From Labrenzia sp. R4_2 (lineage in GTDB: Bacteria > Pseudomonadota > Alphaproteobacteria > Rhizobiales > Stappiaceae), in the NCBI RefSeq assembly GCF_017743865.1, contig NZ_JAGHRJ010000004.1:1-64000 (forward strand): a stretch of 64,000 bases of DNA, in the 5' to 3' direction. This document shows positions 35,612 to 45,209 of the stretch, piece by piece. Position 1 is the first letter of the stretch, and each line of letters starts with the position of its first letter. Both the position numbers and the translations under genes were made by a program. Below the pieces are notes generated by a model. That model was not told the DNA's origin. It made no database searches and saw nothing but the letters and a program-made list of their open reading frames with translations.

Positions 35612-36969
35612 TGACGGATGGAACCCTTGTCACGCTGATCTCCGTCGGAGTCACGATACTCTTCATGCTGGGCGTCCCGGTGTTTTTGGTGATTGCCTAT
35701 TGGGTGGTTGGCTGCTCATTCGTTCTTGGGCTTACCCTCGACAACATGGGCGCCGAGATCCTTAACGTCTTCAACAAGGGCTTCGCGCTTCTCGCGATGC
35801 CGCTCTTCATTCTAACTGGGGATCTAATCAACAAGTCCGGAATTGCGCGGCGGTTGTCGGACTTCGCGTATGCTTGTCTTGGGTGGCTTCGAGGCGGGTT
35901 GGCCATGGCCTCACTCGGTGCTTGCGGTTTGTTTGCCGCGATTTCAGGTTCAAACTCCGCCACCACCGCAACGATCGGTTCGATGTTGCATCCCGAGATG
36001 GTCAAAGGCGGCTATGACGAGCGCTTTTCTGCCGCAACAGCGGCTGCAGGCGGGACTGTTGGCATCATTATCCCGCCATCAATTATTTTCATCGTCTACG
36101 GCTTTCTCATGAATTTGCCGATTTCGGACCTGTTCGTTGCGGGTATCGTGCCCGGCGCGCTCATGGTCATCGGAATGCAATTCGCCTGCTGGATTATTTG
36201 CCGCCTCAACGGATGGGGCTTTCTGATCCCACTCCAGTTGAACCGAGTGCTTAAAACCGCTTTCGGTGCATGGCTTGGCTTCTTTGCAATTGGTCTTGTT
36301 CTTTGGGGCATCTACACCGGAAAATTTTCGCCGACCGAAGCCGCAGGTGTCACTGTCGGCTTCTGTATCATCGCAGGGCTTCTTTCCTGGCTCATCAGCC
36401 GCCTGACGCGACAGGACCGCGATCGCACATGGCAGGAAAAGAACTATGCGGAAATGCTGGTCGTCGAGGGTTTCACGCTCTGGCAGGTTCCAGGGATCAC
36501 GATGCGCTCGGCCGAGATCACCGGCATCCTTGCGCCGTTGATCGCGATTTCTGTGGTAATGCAGCAGATCCTGTCGCTTCTCGGAGCGCAGCAGGTCATC
36601 GGCGATTTCGTAACCTCCATGGGCGGTTACTATGCGGTTTTGTTTACCGCGATGATCATCGTGTTTTTCTCCGGCATGGTGTTGGAATCCCTTCCGGTCA
36701 CGATCATTCTTGCGCCTATCCTTGCCCCGATCGCTGCAAGTGTCGGTGTCGATCCGATCCACTTCTCGGTAATCTTTCTCGTTGGCGCTTCTATCGGGTT
36801 TATTACACCGCCTTATGGGCTAAATCTTTATGTGGCATCTGGTGTAACAGGAGTGCCATATTTCCGGCTCTTGCGCTATACGGTGCCTTATCTGGTAGCG
36901 CTGATCGGAGTATGGATATTTGTTTCTCTCACACCAGAGGTCGCGCTATTCTTGCTTCCAGACAGGTAG
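35611..36969 (+). CDS. TRAP transporter large permease (DctM type)
   Basis: 452 residues, about 12-14 membrane segments. DctM hallmarks are GSNSATTATIGSMLHPEM near residue 113, TVGIIIPPSIIFIVYGFLM near 150 and GFITPPYGLNLYVASGV near 395, the re-entrant sodium-binding repeats. It overlaps the DctQ-type gene by one base and is followed after 9 bp by the IclR regulator, so transporter and regulator share one transcript. Confidence 0.88.
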   Translation: MTDGTLVTLISVGVTILFMLGVPVFLVIAYWVVGCSFVLGLTLDNMGAEILNVFNKGFALLAMPLFILTGDLINKSGIARRLSDFAYACLGWLRGGLAMASLGACGLFAAISGSNSATTATIGSMLHPEMVKGGYDERFSAATAAAGGTVGIIIPPSIIFIVYGFLMNLPISDLFVAGIVPGALMVIGMQFACWIICRLNGWGFLIPLQLNRVLKTAFGAWLGFFAIGLVLWGIYTGKFSPTEAAGVTVGFCIIAGLLSWLISRLTRQDRDRTWQEKNYAEMLVVEGFTLWQVPGITMRSAEITGILAPLIAISVVMQQILSLLGAQQVIGDFVTSMGGYYAVLFTAMIIVFFSGMVLESLPVTIILAPILAPIAASVGVDPIHFSVIFLVGASIGFITPPYGLNLYVASGVTGVPYFRLLRYTVPYLVALIGVWIFVSLTPEVALFLLPDR

Positions 36970-36978
36970 GGAAACTGA

Positions 36979-37758
36979 ATGTCGGTAGACGCAGAAGCGG
37001 ATACAAAAGGACAAATTCCGACGAACCTGAGGCTTTTGCTGATCTTCGAAGAGGTCGCACGCTCTGGGGTTCCGGTTACTGGCGCAACATTGGCCGAGAC
37101 ACTGAACCTGCCCAAACCCACTGTTTACAGGCTTTTGACAACAGCCGAAGAAGAAGGGTTTCTCCAGCGCGACGTCGACGGTAAGTCCTTTGGGCCGGGA
37201 CGCAGGCTCCGCCACCTTGCAGGCAACACGCTGTCATCGCAACGGATGAGGACCGAGCGATTGATCGTGATGAAAGCCCTGGCCGAGGAGGTAGGCGAGA
37301 CGTGCAATCTCGCTGCGCCCGGCCGGTTTGGAATGGTTTATCTTGACCGGGTCGAAACGCATTGGCCGTTGCGCATTCAGCTGCGCATCGGGTCTCATGT
37401 CCCGTTCCACTGTACGGCAAGCGGTAAGATGTACTTGTCGTCATTGCGAACGGAGAAGCTGGACCGCTTGCTGTCCTGGATGGAGTTCGAGAAACACACG
37501 CCAAAGACAATCACCGATAAAAATCTTTTGCGTGAGGAGCTCACAACGACCCGGGCAAGGGGCTATTCAACCGACAATGAGGAATTGTTGGAAGGCATGG
37601 CAGCGATTGCAGTGCCCCTGAAGGATAGCGAAGGACGCTTGCTGACAACGCTTTCCATACACGCACCCGTGCAACGTTTGTCCTTCGAAAACCTTGTATC
37701 GGTGTTGCCAGCATTGCGGGAGGCAGCCGCCAAGATCGAGGAACTCGCGCTGAACTGA
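36979..37758 (+). CDS. IclR-family transcriptional regulator (candidate isethionate regulator)
   Basis: 259 residues: N-terminal winged helix (about 16-78; GATLAETLNLPKPTVYRLLT) and C-terminal IclR effector domain (about 90-255; HCTASGKMYLSSL, RGYSTDNEELLEGMAAIAVP). It ends the TRAP operon. An IclR-type regulator (IseR) accompanies isethionate genes in other proteobacteria, so regulation of the divergent xsc/GMC operon and its own operon by isethionate is the natural reading. Confidence 0.85.
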   Translation: MSVDAEADTKGQIPTNLRLLLIFEEVARSGVPVTGATLAETLNLPKPTVYRLLTTAEEEGFLQRDVDGKSFGPGRRLRHLAGNTLSSQRMRTERLIVMKALAEEVGETCNLAAPGRFGMVYLDRVETHWPLRIQLRIGSHVPFHCTASGKMYLSSLRTEKLDRLLSWMEFEKHTPKTITDKNLLREELTTTRARGYSTDNEELLEGMAAIAVPLKDSEGRLLTTLSIHAPVQRLSFENLVSVLPALREAAAKIEELALN

Positions 37759-38575
37759 TCCACGCCACCTCAAAAGATGGTATCCGCGGGGCCCAAGCGA
37801 CGTCTGCACGGTTATGTCCCGCGCAAGCGCCGGCACGTGACGTCGACCGAAGCAGGTCACCTCCGGTTGGGGGCGTGGAAAGGCCGTCACTTGCCTCTAA
37901 CCCTCAAAAAACCTCACGTTTTGAAGTTTTAAGCCATCAAAGAGTTTGCGGCTGCGTGGACTCAATCGATGTTACTTCGGACAAGCCTTGCGCTTTACGG
38001 CAATCGATCTGCAGATTCTTCTGCTCCCTGATCGCCAAAAGCCTCTTCTTATTCCCCCAACGAGCCGGGAAACTCTTAGGCGCTTGCGAATTTGTTAAGA
38101 TTGAGGGTCGTGGGATCTTCAACTTCGGTCAGATCGATAACGGTTACACCCAATTTTGCAAAGCAATCCGCCGAGCGCTTACGCATAGTCGCAGCATAGA
38201 CGGTCCGAAGCGTGGTTCCCTAGACCTATGCAGCTGGCTTTGCCCGGTTGTCGAATCCGATCACGTTGTGAATGGGGTCTAAACACGCGGAGATGACAAA
38301 TAGCGTTGACAATAGAAGACACGATCGCACCACGCATGGCGTATTGCCTCTGACAACTCGGCTCATAGTCGGTCCTTCTTACCCCAACATGAACCTACCA
38401 GATGGTTTGAGCGCAGTTCAGTTCGCGCGCCTGTGGCTCCAAAGAATTCATTCTCTAAAGGTTAAATGTCACAATCAATTTCATAACTAAAAATTATATA
38501 TTGCAAAAATTCATCAAACTGTCTTGAAAAACCGGTGTTACAGGCGCTGCCAATCTACTCCTCAAGGAGCCTGTA
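37759..38575. other. Intergenic, mostly non-coding, with one possible gene fragment
   Basis: No complete gene. A plus-strand frame at 37875-38282 lacks a ribosome site and domain features and is not called. A short minus-strand relic at 38076-38186 is listed separately. The last 80 bp are A/T-rich and hold the promoter region of the binding-protein gene at 38576. Confidence 0.4.
38076..38186 (-). pseudogene. Possible C-terminal relic of a hydrolase-like gene
   Basis: The frame reads MRKRSADCFAKLGVTVIDLT, continues EVEDPTTLNLNKFASA and stops. The VIDLT...LN..KFA pattern reminds me of the C-terminal end of DUF900-type alpha/beta hydrolases, and similarity-like sequence seems to continue in another frame after the stop. 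Only a fragment remains; the identification is tentative. Confidence 0.2.
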
Positions 38576-38576
38576 A
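38538..38576 (+). promoter_or_regulatory. Leader inverted repeat framing the ribosome site of the ABC binding-protein gene
   Basis: TTACAGGC (38538-38545) and GCCTGTAA (38569-38576) form a perfect 8-bp stem whose 3' arm follows AAGGAG directly and includes the A of the start codon. If formed in the mRNA it would hinder initiation, suggesting translational control. Confidence 0.4.
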
Positions 38577-40624
38577 TGACCTTCAAATCTTTCCTTCTTT
38601 CGGGTGCCGCCCTGGCCGTTCTGGCAACACCGGCGCTTGCCAACTGCCCGGCAGTAACTGTTTCCGATATGAAAGGCCTCACTGCTGATTACCCCCAGCA
38701 GTTTGAACTGGCCGAATTTGAGGAAAAGGGATCCTGCGCCCTCTCTTTCTCCCAGAACCCAGCCATCAATGACCTGAACAGCAAGATCCAGGGCAACGGC
38801 GATCTCGCCGACGTCGCCGAGCGCCTACCAGCTGAACCACTGGTCGTGGCTCCTTACGAATTGATCGGAACCTATGGCGGTACGCTGACCGGTCTGTCCC
38901 GCGGCACCGAGTCCGGCACTTCCGATCTCCTGTCGATCCGTCACGTGAACCTGGTCCGCTACTCTGACGACCTGCAAACGATTGTTCCAAACGTTGCCAA
39001 ATCCTGGTCCTGGAACGACGATTTTACTGAGCTGACGTTCGAGCTCCGTGAAGGCCACAAGTGGTCAGACGGTGCTCCGTTCACCGCCGAAGACGTTGCC
39101 TTCTGGTATAATGACGTTCTGATGAACCCGAATGTCATCGAAAAGGCTCCGGGCCGGTGGCTATTTGACGGCAAGCCGGCAACGGTCGAAGCCGTCGATC
39201 CGACAACGGTAAAGTTCACGTTCCCAGTCGCTCAACCGAACCTCCTGAACCGTTGGGCCATTGATTACGGCCAAACCTTCCTGCCGAAACATTTCCTTGG
39301 CCGTTATCTGGACAAGTACAATGAGAACGCTGCAGACCTGCGCACAGCCGACGGCTTTGCGAACGAAGCAGAGGCTGTCAACTTCTTCTACGGCAATTCC
39401 GACTGGACAGACGTTCCATCCCCGCTGATGAAGGACACCGAGAAGGTCAAGAATATCGGTGTTGCAGTCAAGCCGACGCTGGAATCCCACATCCTGGTTG
39501 AGGAAAACACGGAAGGCCGCAAGCTCGTTGCCAACCCGTATTTCCACATGGTCGACACAGCCGGAAGTCAGCTGCCGTACATCTCTGAAATCAACGAAGA
39601 GTATGTGCCCGAACGCGAAGTGGTGAACCTGCGCATCATCAATGGTGACGTCACTTGGAAGCAGCAGGCCATGCAGTTGAATGACTTTCCACTGCTGAAG
39701 GAAAACGAAGCCAAGGGCAATTACACCGCGGCGTTGGCACCGACGCTCGGTCAATCTCCGTTCTACAGCTTCAACCGCACTCATAAAGATCCGGTCCTGC
39801 GCGAAATCTTCTCCGATCCGCGTTTCAGCCAGGCGCTGTCCATGGGCTTGAACCGTGATGAGATCAACGAAATCGTCTATCTCGGTCAGGGCAAGCCGCT
39901 TCAAACCGCTGCTGCTGAACATGTCACGGTGCCTTTCCTGTCCGAAGAAGACCTGTCGATTTTCATCGATTACGACCCGGCAAAGGCCAACGCGTTGCTC
40001 GATGAAATGGGTCTGGCAAAGGGCAGCGACGGCATCCGCCAGCGTCCGGACGGCAAGCCGCTTGCGATCCGCATCGTTTTTGCCAGCCAGGGCACAGCGT
40101 CCCAGCTTCATGAGCTGACCGCTGGATACTGGTCGGATCTCGGATTGCAAGTCGATGTCCGCGAAGTCACTTCGGACGAATACCGTGCAGCTGCAAACGC
40201 CAACGACGTCGACGTGATGACCTGGAAGAACGATGGCGTATCTGGTCCGAACATCAGCCAGGACGCGACTGACGCGCTGTTCCCGGGCGATCCGTTCAAC
40301 CCGAAAGGCCATGCCGACTGGGCGACGTGGATTGAAACAAACGGCGCTCAAGGTGTTGAACCGCCGGCAGACATCCAGCGTCTGTTTGCAGCGGCAGCGG
40401 AATTTACGCAGCATCCGCTCGGCACCGACAAGAGCAATGAACTCGGCGCTGAAATCATGAAGATCCACCTGGACAACATGATCAAGATCGGTGTGGTTGC
40501 GGAAATTCCAGAGCCGTATGTCTACACGAACGCTCTGAAGAACGTTCCGCCGCTGACGGCGAAGGCCTACGACTACTACTGGACCTACCCATACCGGGCC
40601 CAGCAGTGGTTCCTGGCGCAGTAA
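38576..40624 (+). CDS. ABC transporter substrate-binding protein, family 5 (peptide/opine type)
   Basis: 682 residues with a clear Sec signal peptide (FLLSGAALAVLATPALA-NCP). The mature region is SBP_bac_5-like, with EGHKWSDGAPFTAEDVAFWY near residue 158 typical of Dpp/Opp-type proteins. At nearly 680 residues it is longer than DppA (about 535); an N-terminal 85-residue segment precedes the canonical fold. AAGGAG sits seven bases before the ATG, inside an inverted repeat. It serves the permeases and ATPases that follow; oligopeptides, sugars or opines are all imported by such proteins. Confidence 0.85.
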   Translation: MTFKSFLLSGAALAVLATPALANCPAVTVSDMKGLTADYPQQFELAEFEEKGSCALSFSQNPAINDLNSKIQGNGDLADVAERLPAEPLVVAPYELIGTYGGTLTGLSRGTESGTSDLLSIRHVNLVRYSDDLQTIVPNVAKSWSWNDDFTELTFELREGHKWSDGAPFTAEDVAFWYNDVLMNPNVIEKAPGRWLFDGKPATVEAVDPTTVKFTFPVAQPNLLNRWAIDYGQTFLPKHFLGRYLDKYNENAADLRTADGFANEAEAVNFFYGNSDWTDVPSPLMKDTEKVKNIGVAVKPTLESHILVEENTEGRKLVANPYFHMVDTAGSQLPYISEINEEYVPEREVVNLRIINGDVTWKQQAMQLNDFPLLKENEAKGNYTAALAPTLGQSPFYSFNRTHKDPVLREIFSDPRFSQALSMGLNRDEINEIVYLGQGKPLQTAAAEHVTVPFLSEEDLSIFIDYDPAKANALLDEMGLAKGSDGIRQRPDGKPLAIRIVFASQGTASQLHELTAGYWSDLGLQVDVREVTSDEYRAAANANDVDVMTWKNDGVSGPNISQDATDALFPGDPFNPKGHADWATWIETNGAQGVEPPADIQRLFAAAAEFTQHPLGTDKSNELGAEIMKIHLDNMIKIGVVAEIPEPYVYTNALKNVPPLTAKAYDYYWTYPYRAQQWFLAQ

Positions 40625-40643
40625 GCCCAAAATCCCGAAACCG

Positions 40644-40667
40644 CTCCGGGGCAATTATGCCCCGGAG
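40644..40667 (+). terminator. Intra-operon hairpin after the family-5 binding-protein gene
   Basis: CTCCGGGGCA (40644-40653) and TGCCCCGGAG (40658-40667) form a perfect 10-bp stem with a four-base loop, followed by TTCTCATGCTC. It lies between the binding-protein gene and the first permease. Confidence 0.7.
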
Positions 40668-40800
40668 TTCTCATGCTCTGCGCCCGTCATTCTTTTCTAA
40701 AAGACCAAGAAACATCTCGTTCGGTCAGACGGGGATTAAGCGGGCACAAGTTTAAAATGCCGTGAGGCGGGGCAGCGCGTTTGCCCGGGGGAGAAGTCCT

Positions 40801-41793
40801 ATGCTGCGGTTCACCATTGAACGTCTGGTGGGGATGGCCGTCACGATGCTTCTGGTGTCGATGATGGTTTTTATCATCATGGAGCTGCCACCGGGCGACT
40901 ACGCGGACCGCTACGCCTTTCGCAAATACTCCGGCACGGGCGTCTCTGTGACCGAAGCTGACATTCAGGCGATCAGAGTCGAACTCGGCCTCGATAAGCC
41001 AATGGTCCTGCGCTATTTCGATTGGATTGGAAACATCGTCCTGCGGGGCGACTTCGGACAGGCTTTTGCGTTTGAAACGTCGGTCGTCAAGGTGATCGGC
41101 GACAAGGTTTGGCTCACGCTGGCGATCCTCTTTACGACACTCATCATTACCTATGTCGTTTCGATCCCCATCGGGATCTACGCCGCCGTTAAGCGGGGCT
41201 CTGCGGCTGATTACGGTTTGACGATTTTTTCCTATCTAGGCCTCGCTCTGCCGAATTTTCTGCTCGCACTGATCCTTCTTTATTTCGCCAACCGATGGTT
41301 TGGGGCTGATATCGGCGGGCTGTTTTCAGCCGAATACAAGGACGCACCGTGGTCACTCGCTAAGGCATGGGATCTCATCAAGCATTTGTGGTTGCCCGCA
41401 GTTGTCCTGGCCTGGTCCGCTGTCGCCTATCAGATCCAAACCATGCGCGCGACCATGTCGGATGAACTGAACCGGCTTTCAGTAACGGCCGCGCGGGCGC
41501 GCGGCGTGCCGGAGGGCAAGCTGCTTATCAAGTATCCGGCACGGCTTGCCATCAACCCGATCGTCTCGACCATCGGCTTCGATGTGAACCGGATCTTTTC
41601 CGAACTTCCCATCGTGGCTGCCGTTCTCGGTCTAACAGAACTCGGTGAGCTTCTTTTGAAAGCTTATCTCGATCTCGACATGTATGTGGCGGGCGCGATC
41701 CTCCTGCTCCTCACCTTCATGATCGTGTTCATGAATTTTCTGTCCGATATCTTGTTGGCGTGGCTCGACCCGCGCATCAAACTGGGAGCCTGA
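40801..41793 (+). CDS. ABC transporter permease (DppB/OppB type)
   Basis: 330 residues from the ATG at 40801 (GGGGGAGAAG upstream; an earlier frame start gives an Arg-rich leader). The N-terminus LRFTIERLVGMAVTMLLVSM is the usual DppB first helix; six membrane segments follow, with the EAA loop region ARARGVPEGKLLIKYPARLA near residue 231. Forms a heterodimer with the DppC-type protein encoded 3 bp downstream. Confidence 0.87.
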   Translation: MLRFTIERLVGMAVTMLLVSMMVFIIMELPPGDYADRYAFRKYSGTGVSVTEADIQAIRVELGLDKPMVLRYFDWIGNIVLRGDFGQAFAFETSVVKVIGDKVWLTLAILFTTLIITYVVSIPIGIYAAVKRGSAADYGLTIFSYLGLALPNFLLALILLYFANRWFGADIGGLFSAEYKDAPWSLAKAWDLIKHLWLPAVVLAWSAVAYQIQTMRATMSDELNRLSVTAARARGVPEGKLLIKYPARLAINPIVSTIGFDVNRIFSELPIVAAVLGLTELGELLLKAYLDLDMYVAGAILLLLTFMIVFMNFLSDILLAWLDPRIKLGA

Positions 41794-41796
41794 TCC

Positions 41797-42948
41797 ATGA
41801 CCGATGCGACCGCAGGCAAACTAAGTGCGCAAGAGGAAAAGGAACGTCAGAAGCGGCTGAAATACTATTCAGCCTCTCAATGGACTTTGATCTGGTGGCG
41901 GTTCAAAAGGCACAGGGCGGCCATGGTTGCCAGTATCGTTCTTGGTCTGATGGCCTTGATGGGCATCTTCGCCGAGTTTGTCGCGCCATACGGCCCAACG
42001 ACCCGCGATACGAAATACATCGACGGTGCCCCGCAAATCCCGATGTTCTGCGATCAGAACGGGTGTTCTATCCAACCGTTCATCCATGGTGTTTCCACAA
42101 AACGCGACCCGGTCACCTTGCGTGCCATCTCAATTCCCGACCCGGAAAAGCGCGTCTATGTGACCTTCTTCGCCAAGGGCGAGGAGACCCGGGTGCTTGG
42201 CTTCATTCCAACCAACCGGCACTTGTTCGGTTTGTCGGACCCTCAGGCAAAACTGCACCTCTGGGGCACGGACAGTCTCGGCCGCGACGTCTTCTCACGC
42301 ACCATGTACGCCACCCGCACCTCGCTCTCCATTGGCGTAATCGGCGTTCTGATTTCTTTTGTCATGGCTCTGCTGATCGGAGGTATTGCTGGCTATGCGG
42401 GAGGCATGACAGACAATGTCATTCAGCGTATTACGGAAGTTGTCCGGGTCGTCCCCATCATCCCGCTCTACATGGGCCTTGCAGCCGCCATGCCGAAGGA
42501 ATGGTCGACCACGCAGGTCTATTTTGCCATGACCCTGATCCTGGGTTTCTTCGGCTGGCCAACATTGGCGCGCCGCATCCGCTCCCAGCTACTCTCGATC
42601 CGCAATGAGGACTACGTTGTCGCCGCAAGGCTTGCCGGTGCCCGTCCCGGCAGGATTATCGGCCAGCACATGCTCCCGAGTTTCACCAGCTTCATCATCG
42701 TCGACTTGGTGATTTCCTTCCCCTACATGATCTTGGCCGAAACCGCCCTGTCCTTTGTCGGCCTCGGGTTGCGCCCCCCAACCGTGTCCTGGGGCGTATT
42801 GCTGCAGCAAGCACAGTCTGTCCGCGTCATTGAACAAACACCTTGGCTGTTTATACCCGCACTCTTTGTGGTGGTCGCGGTACTCGCGTTCACGGTCATC
42901 GGCGACGGTCTGCGCGACGCAGCCGATCCTTACAGCGAAGCCCGGTAA
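41797..42948 (+). CDS. ABC transporter permease (DppC/OppC type)
   Basis: 383 residues, larger than typical DppC (about 300) because of a 90-residue periplasmic insertion after the first membrane helix, including DQNGCSIQPFIHG, which is common in permeases paired with large family-5 binding proteins. LWGTDSLGRDVFSRTMY (about 155) and the EAA loop VAARLAGARPGRIIGQHMLP (about 275) are clear. It is 3 bp after the DppB-type gene. Confidence 0.87.
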   Translation: MTDATAGKLSAQEEKERQKRLKYYSASQWTLIWWRFKRHRAAMVASIVLGLMALMGIFAEFVAPYGPTTRDTKYIDGAPQIPMFCDQNGCSIQPFIHGVSTKRDPVTLRAISIPDPEKRVYVTFFAKGEETRVLGFIPTNRHLFGLSDPQAKLHLWGTDSLGRDVFSRTMYATRTSLSIGVIGVLISFVMALLIGGIAGYAGGMTDNVIQRITEVVRVVPIIPLYMGLAAAMPKEWSTTQVYFAMTLILGFFGWPTLARRIRSQLLSIRNEDYVVAARLAGARPGRIIGQHMLPSFTSFIIVDLVISFPYMILAETALSFVGLGLRPPTVSWGVLLQQAQSVRVIEQTPWLFIPALFVVVAVLAFTVIGDGLRDAADPYSEAR

Positions 42949-42959
42949 GGAGAGAACTC

Positions 42960-43967
42960 ATGCTCAACGTTGAAAACCTCTCCATTTCATTTGGCACCGA
43001 TGAAGGCTTGATCACACCGGTGCAGGGTGTCAGTTTTTCGGTGGAGGCTGGCAAAACACTTGGCCTAGTCGGCGAAAGCGGCTCGGGCAAATCGATCACC
43101 ACCAAAGCCCTAATGCGGCTTCTGCCGGGCAACGCGCGACTGTCGCCGGAAACACGGATCACTTACCGCGCAAAGAACGGCAAGGAGATCCAGGTCGAAA
43201 AAATCAAGCCCCACTCCCGGGCGCTGCGGTCCTTGCGGGGCGGCGAAATCGGCATGATTTTTCAGGAGCCTATGGCAAGCTTCTCACCGGTCTATTCCGT
43301 AGGCAACCAAATGGTCGAGGCAATCCGCCTTCATCGCGGCTGCGGAAAACGTGAAGCACGCGAGCTTGCCGTAGAGATGTTGCAAAAGGTCGGCATCTCC
43401 AACGCTGCAGTCCGGATTGACCAATATCCGCATGAAATGTCCGGCGGCATGCGTCAGCGCGCCATGATCGCGCTCGCCCTGTCCGCAGGTCCGGCCCTTC
43501 TGATTGCCGATGAACCAACAACAGCGCTGGATGTCACCATTCAGGCACAGGTTCTAGACCTGATGCGCGAACTTCAGCGAGACCTTGGCATGGCCATGAT
43601 CTTCATCACACATGATCTCGGTGTGATTGCACAGATCGCTGACGAGGTCGCCGTGATGTATCTCGGCACCATCGTTGAACGCGGCGCCACCCGTGATGTC
43701 ATCCGCGATCCCAAGCACCCCTATACCCAAGGTCTTTTAAAGGCGATCCCAAGCCTTGAGACTTTGCATGACCGTTTATCCCCCGTCCCCGGCGATATCC
43801 CGAGCCCGACAGAACGGCCATCCGGCTGTCCTTTCCATACCCGCTGCCCGGACGCAATCAATAACATCTGCAACATCAAGACGCCTGTGGAACTCACCCC
43901 CGCCCCCGGTCGCGCTGTTCGCTGCTGGCTGCATGATGAAGCTCAAAGCGGAAGGAGCGCAGCATGA
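42960..43967 (+). CDS. ABC transporter ATP-binding protein (DppD/OppD type)
   Basis: 335 residues from the ATG at 42960 (AAGGAGAGA upstream). Walker A GESGSGKSITTKA (about 38), Q-loop IFQEPMASFSPVYSVGNQ, signature MSGGMRQRAMIALAL (about 160), Walker B LLIADEPTTALD, H-loop FITHDLGVIA, and the C-terminal oligopeptide-transporter extension SGCPFHTRCPDAINNIC, whose cysteines in DppD/F relatives can bind an Fe-S cluster. Overlaps the next ATPase gene by 4 bp. Confidence 0.9.
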   Translation: MLNVENLSISFGTDEGLITPVQGVSFSVEAGKTLGLVGESGSGKSITTKALMRLLPGNARLSPETRITYRAKNGKEIQVEKIKPHSRALRSLRGGEIGMIFQEPMASFSPVYSVGNQMVEAIRLHRGCGKREARELAVEMLQKVGISNAAVRIDQYPHEMSGGMRQRAMIALALSAGPALLIADEPTTALDVTIQAQVLDLMRELQRDLGMAMIFITHDLGVIAQIADEVAVMYLGTIVERGATRDVIRDPKHPYTQGLLKAIPSLETLHDRLSPVPGDIPSPTERPSGCPFHTRCPDAINNICNIKTPVELTPAPGRAVRCWLHDEAQSGRSAA

Positions 43968-45055
43968 CCACGGGCAACGTTCTGATCGAAGTCCGGGATC
44001 TTGAAGTCCATTTCCCGATTCAAAAAAAGAAGCTGTTCTCCTCCGAGGTGCAAACGTTGCGCGCAGTCGACGGTGTCAGTTTCAATATCAACCGTGGTGA
44101 GACAGTCGGACTGGTCGGAGAGTCCGGGTCCGGCAAAACAACAGTTGGCCGCGCGATACTGAGGGCGATCGATCCTACTTACGGCGATGTCTTCTTTCAC
44201 ACCATCGATGACGACATTAATGTGGCAAATTCCGACGGAGAAGAACTTCGCAAATTCCGCCAACATATGAATATGGTGTTTTCCGAGGGTCCGGTTCAGC
44301 TATCGTCACTTGCTGCTGAGCGGCTGCGTCTGTTCCGTTCAAAGATGAGCCTTGTTTTTCAGGATCCCTATTCGTCGCTCAATCCGCGCATGACGGTTCG
44401 CGATATCATTGCGGAGCCCTTGATCGCATCCGGTATGATGAAAGATCGCGACGCAATTGATGCCCGTGTTCGAGAGATCGCCAGCCGCTGTAAACTCAAT
44501 TTGGAGCACCTGCGCCGGTTCCCGCATGCCTTCTCTGGCGGGCAACGGCAACGCATCTGTATTGCCCGCGCGCTTGTCTCAAAACCCGATTTTGTTGTCT
44601 GTGATGAAAGCGTGTCGGCTCTAGACGTTTCCATTCAGGCCGAGATCGTCAATCTATTAAAGGATCTGCAGGAAGAGATGGGCGTTGCCTTTCTTTTCAT
44701 AGCGCACGATCTGTCGGTCGTTGCCCAGATGAGTCACAGTGTCGCCGTGATGTATGTTGGCAAGTTTGTCGAGTACGGGCCGACCGAAAAACTGTTCTTC
44801 AACCCGAAACATCCCTACACCCACGCGCTACTCTCTGCCATTCCGCAAGCGGATCCCGATGCAGAGTTCAACCCGATCAAGCTGACCGGCGAAATCCCGA
44901 ACCCGCTGGATGCACCCGAGGGTTGCCGGTTCAACACTCGCTGCCCGTTCGCCAATGACCGCTGCGCCACCAAAGCGCCCGAATGGCGGCAATTGGAACC
45001 CGAACACTATGTCGCGTGCCACTATTCCGAGACGTTCGATTTTTCCAGGAGATAA
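43964..45055 (+). CDS. ABC transporter ATP-binding protein (DppF/OppF type)
   Basis: 363 residues. Walker [14 protein letters not shown] (about 45), Q-loop [13 protein letters not shown], signature [15 protein letters not shown] (about 188), Walker [12 protein letters not shown] (Ser in place of the usual Pro after DE), H-loop [11 protein letters not shown]-terminal [15 protein letters not shown]. An insertion of about 40 residues ([20 protein letters not shown]) sits between Walker A and the Q-loop, a known variation in this subgroup. Last gene of the importer operon; no enzyme genes accompany it. Confidence 0.88.
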   Translation: MTTGNVLIEVRDLEVHFPIQKKKLFSSEVQTLRAVDGVSFNINRGETVGLVGESGSGKTTVGRAILRAIDPTYGDVFFHTIDDDINVANSDGEELRKFRQHMNMVFSEGPVQLSSLAAERLRLFRSKMSLVFQDPYSSLNPRMTVRDIIAEPLIASGMMKDRDAIDARVREIASRCKLNLEHLRRFPHAFSGGQRQRICIARALVSKPDFVVCDESVSALDVSIQAEIVNLLKDLQEEMGVAFLFIAHDLSVVAQMSHSVAVMYVGKFVEYGPTEKLFFNPKHPYTHALLSAIPQADPDAEFNPIKLTGEIPNPLDAPEGCRFNTRCPFANDRCATKAPEWRQLEPEHYVACHYSETFDFSRR

Positions 45056-45209
45056 ACTCTGGAAAATAAGGCTATCGATGGCCAAAATTCAAACAGACCC
45101 ATCGGTTGGCCGTATTACTCGCCACACTTTCATGCTGTTGTGAAAGGTCCAGATACCCTCATCGGACCATCGATCTGCTGTTTTAGCCAAGGCAGAGTAT
45201 TTTCTGACC

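Noticed and set aside
37875..38282. A 135-codon plus-strand frame as a gene
   Set aside because: No ribosome site or domain, unusual Cys/Ser-rich composition, and a more protein-like fragment lies on the opposite strand.
39161..40654. A 497-codon frame antisense to the family-5 binding-protein gene
   Set aside because: Long only because the plus-strand gene has strong codon bias; it shows no domain, signal or start context, while the sense frame is a clear binding protein.
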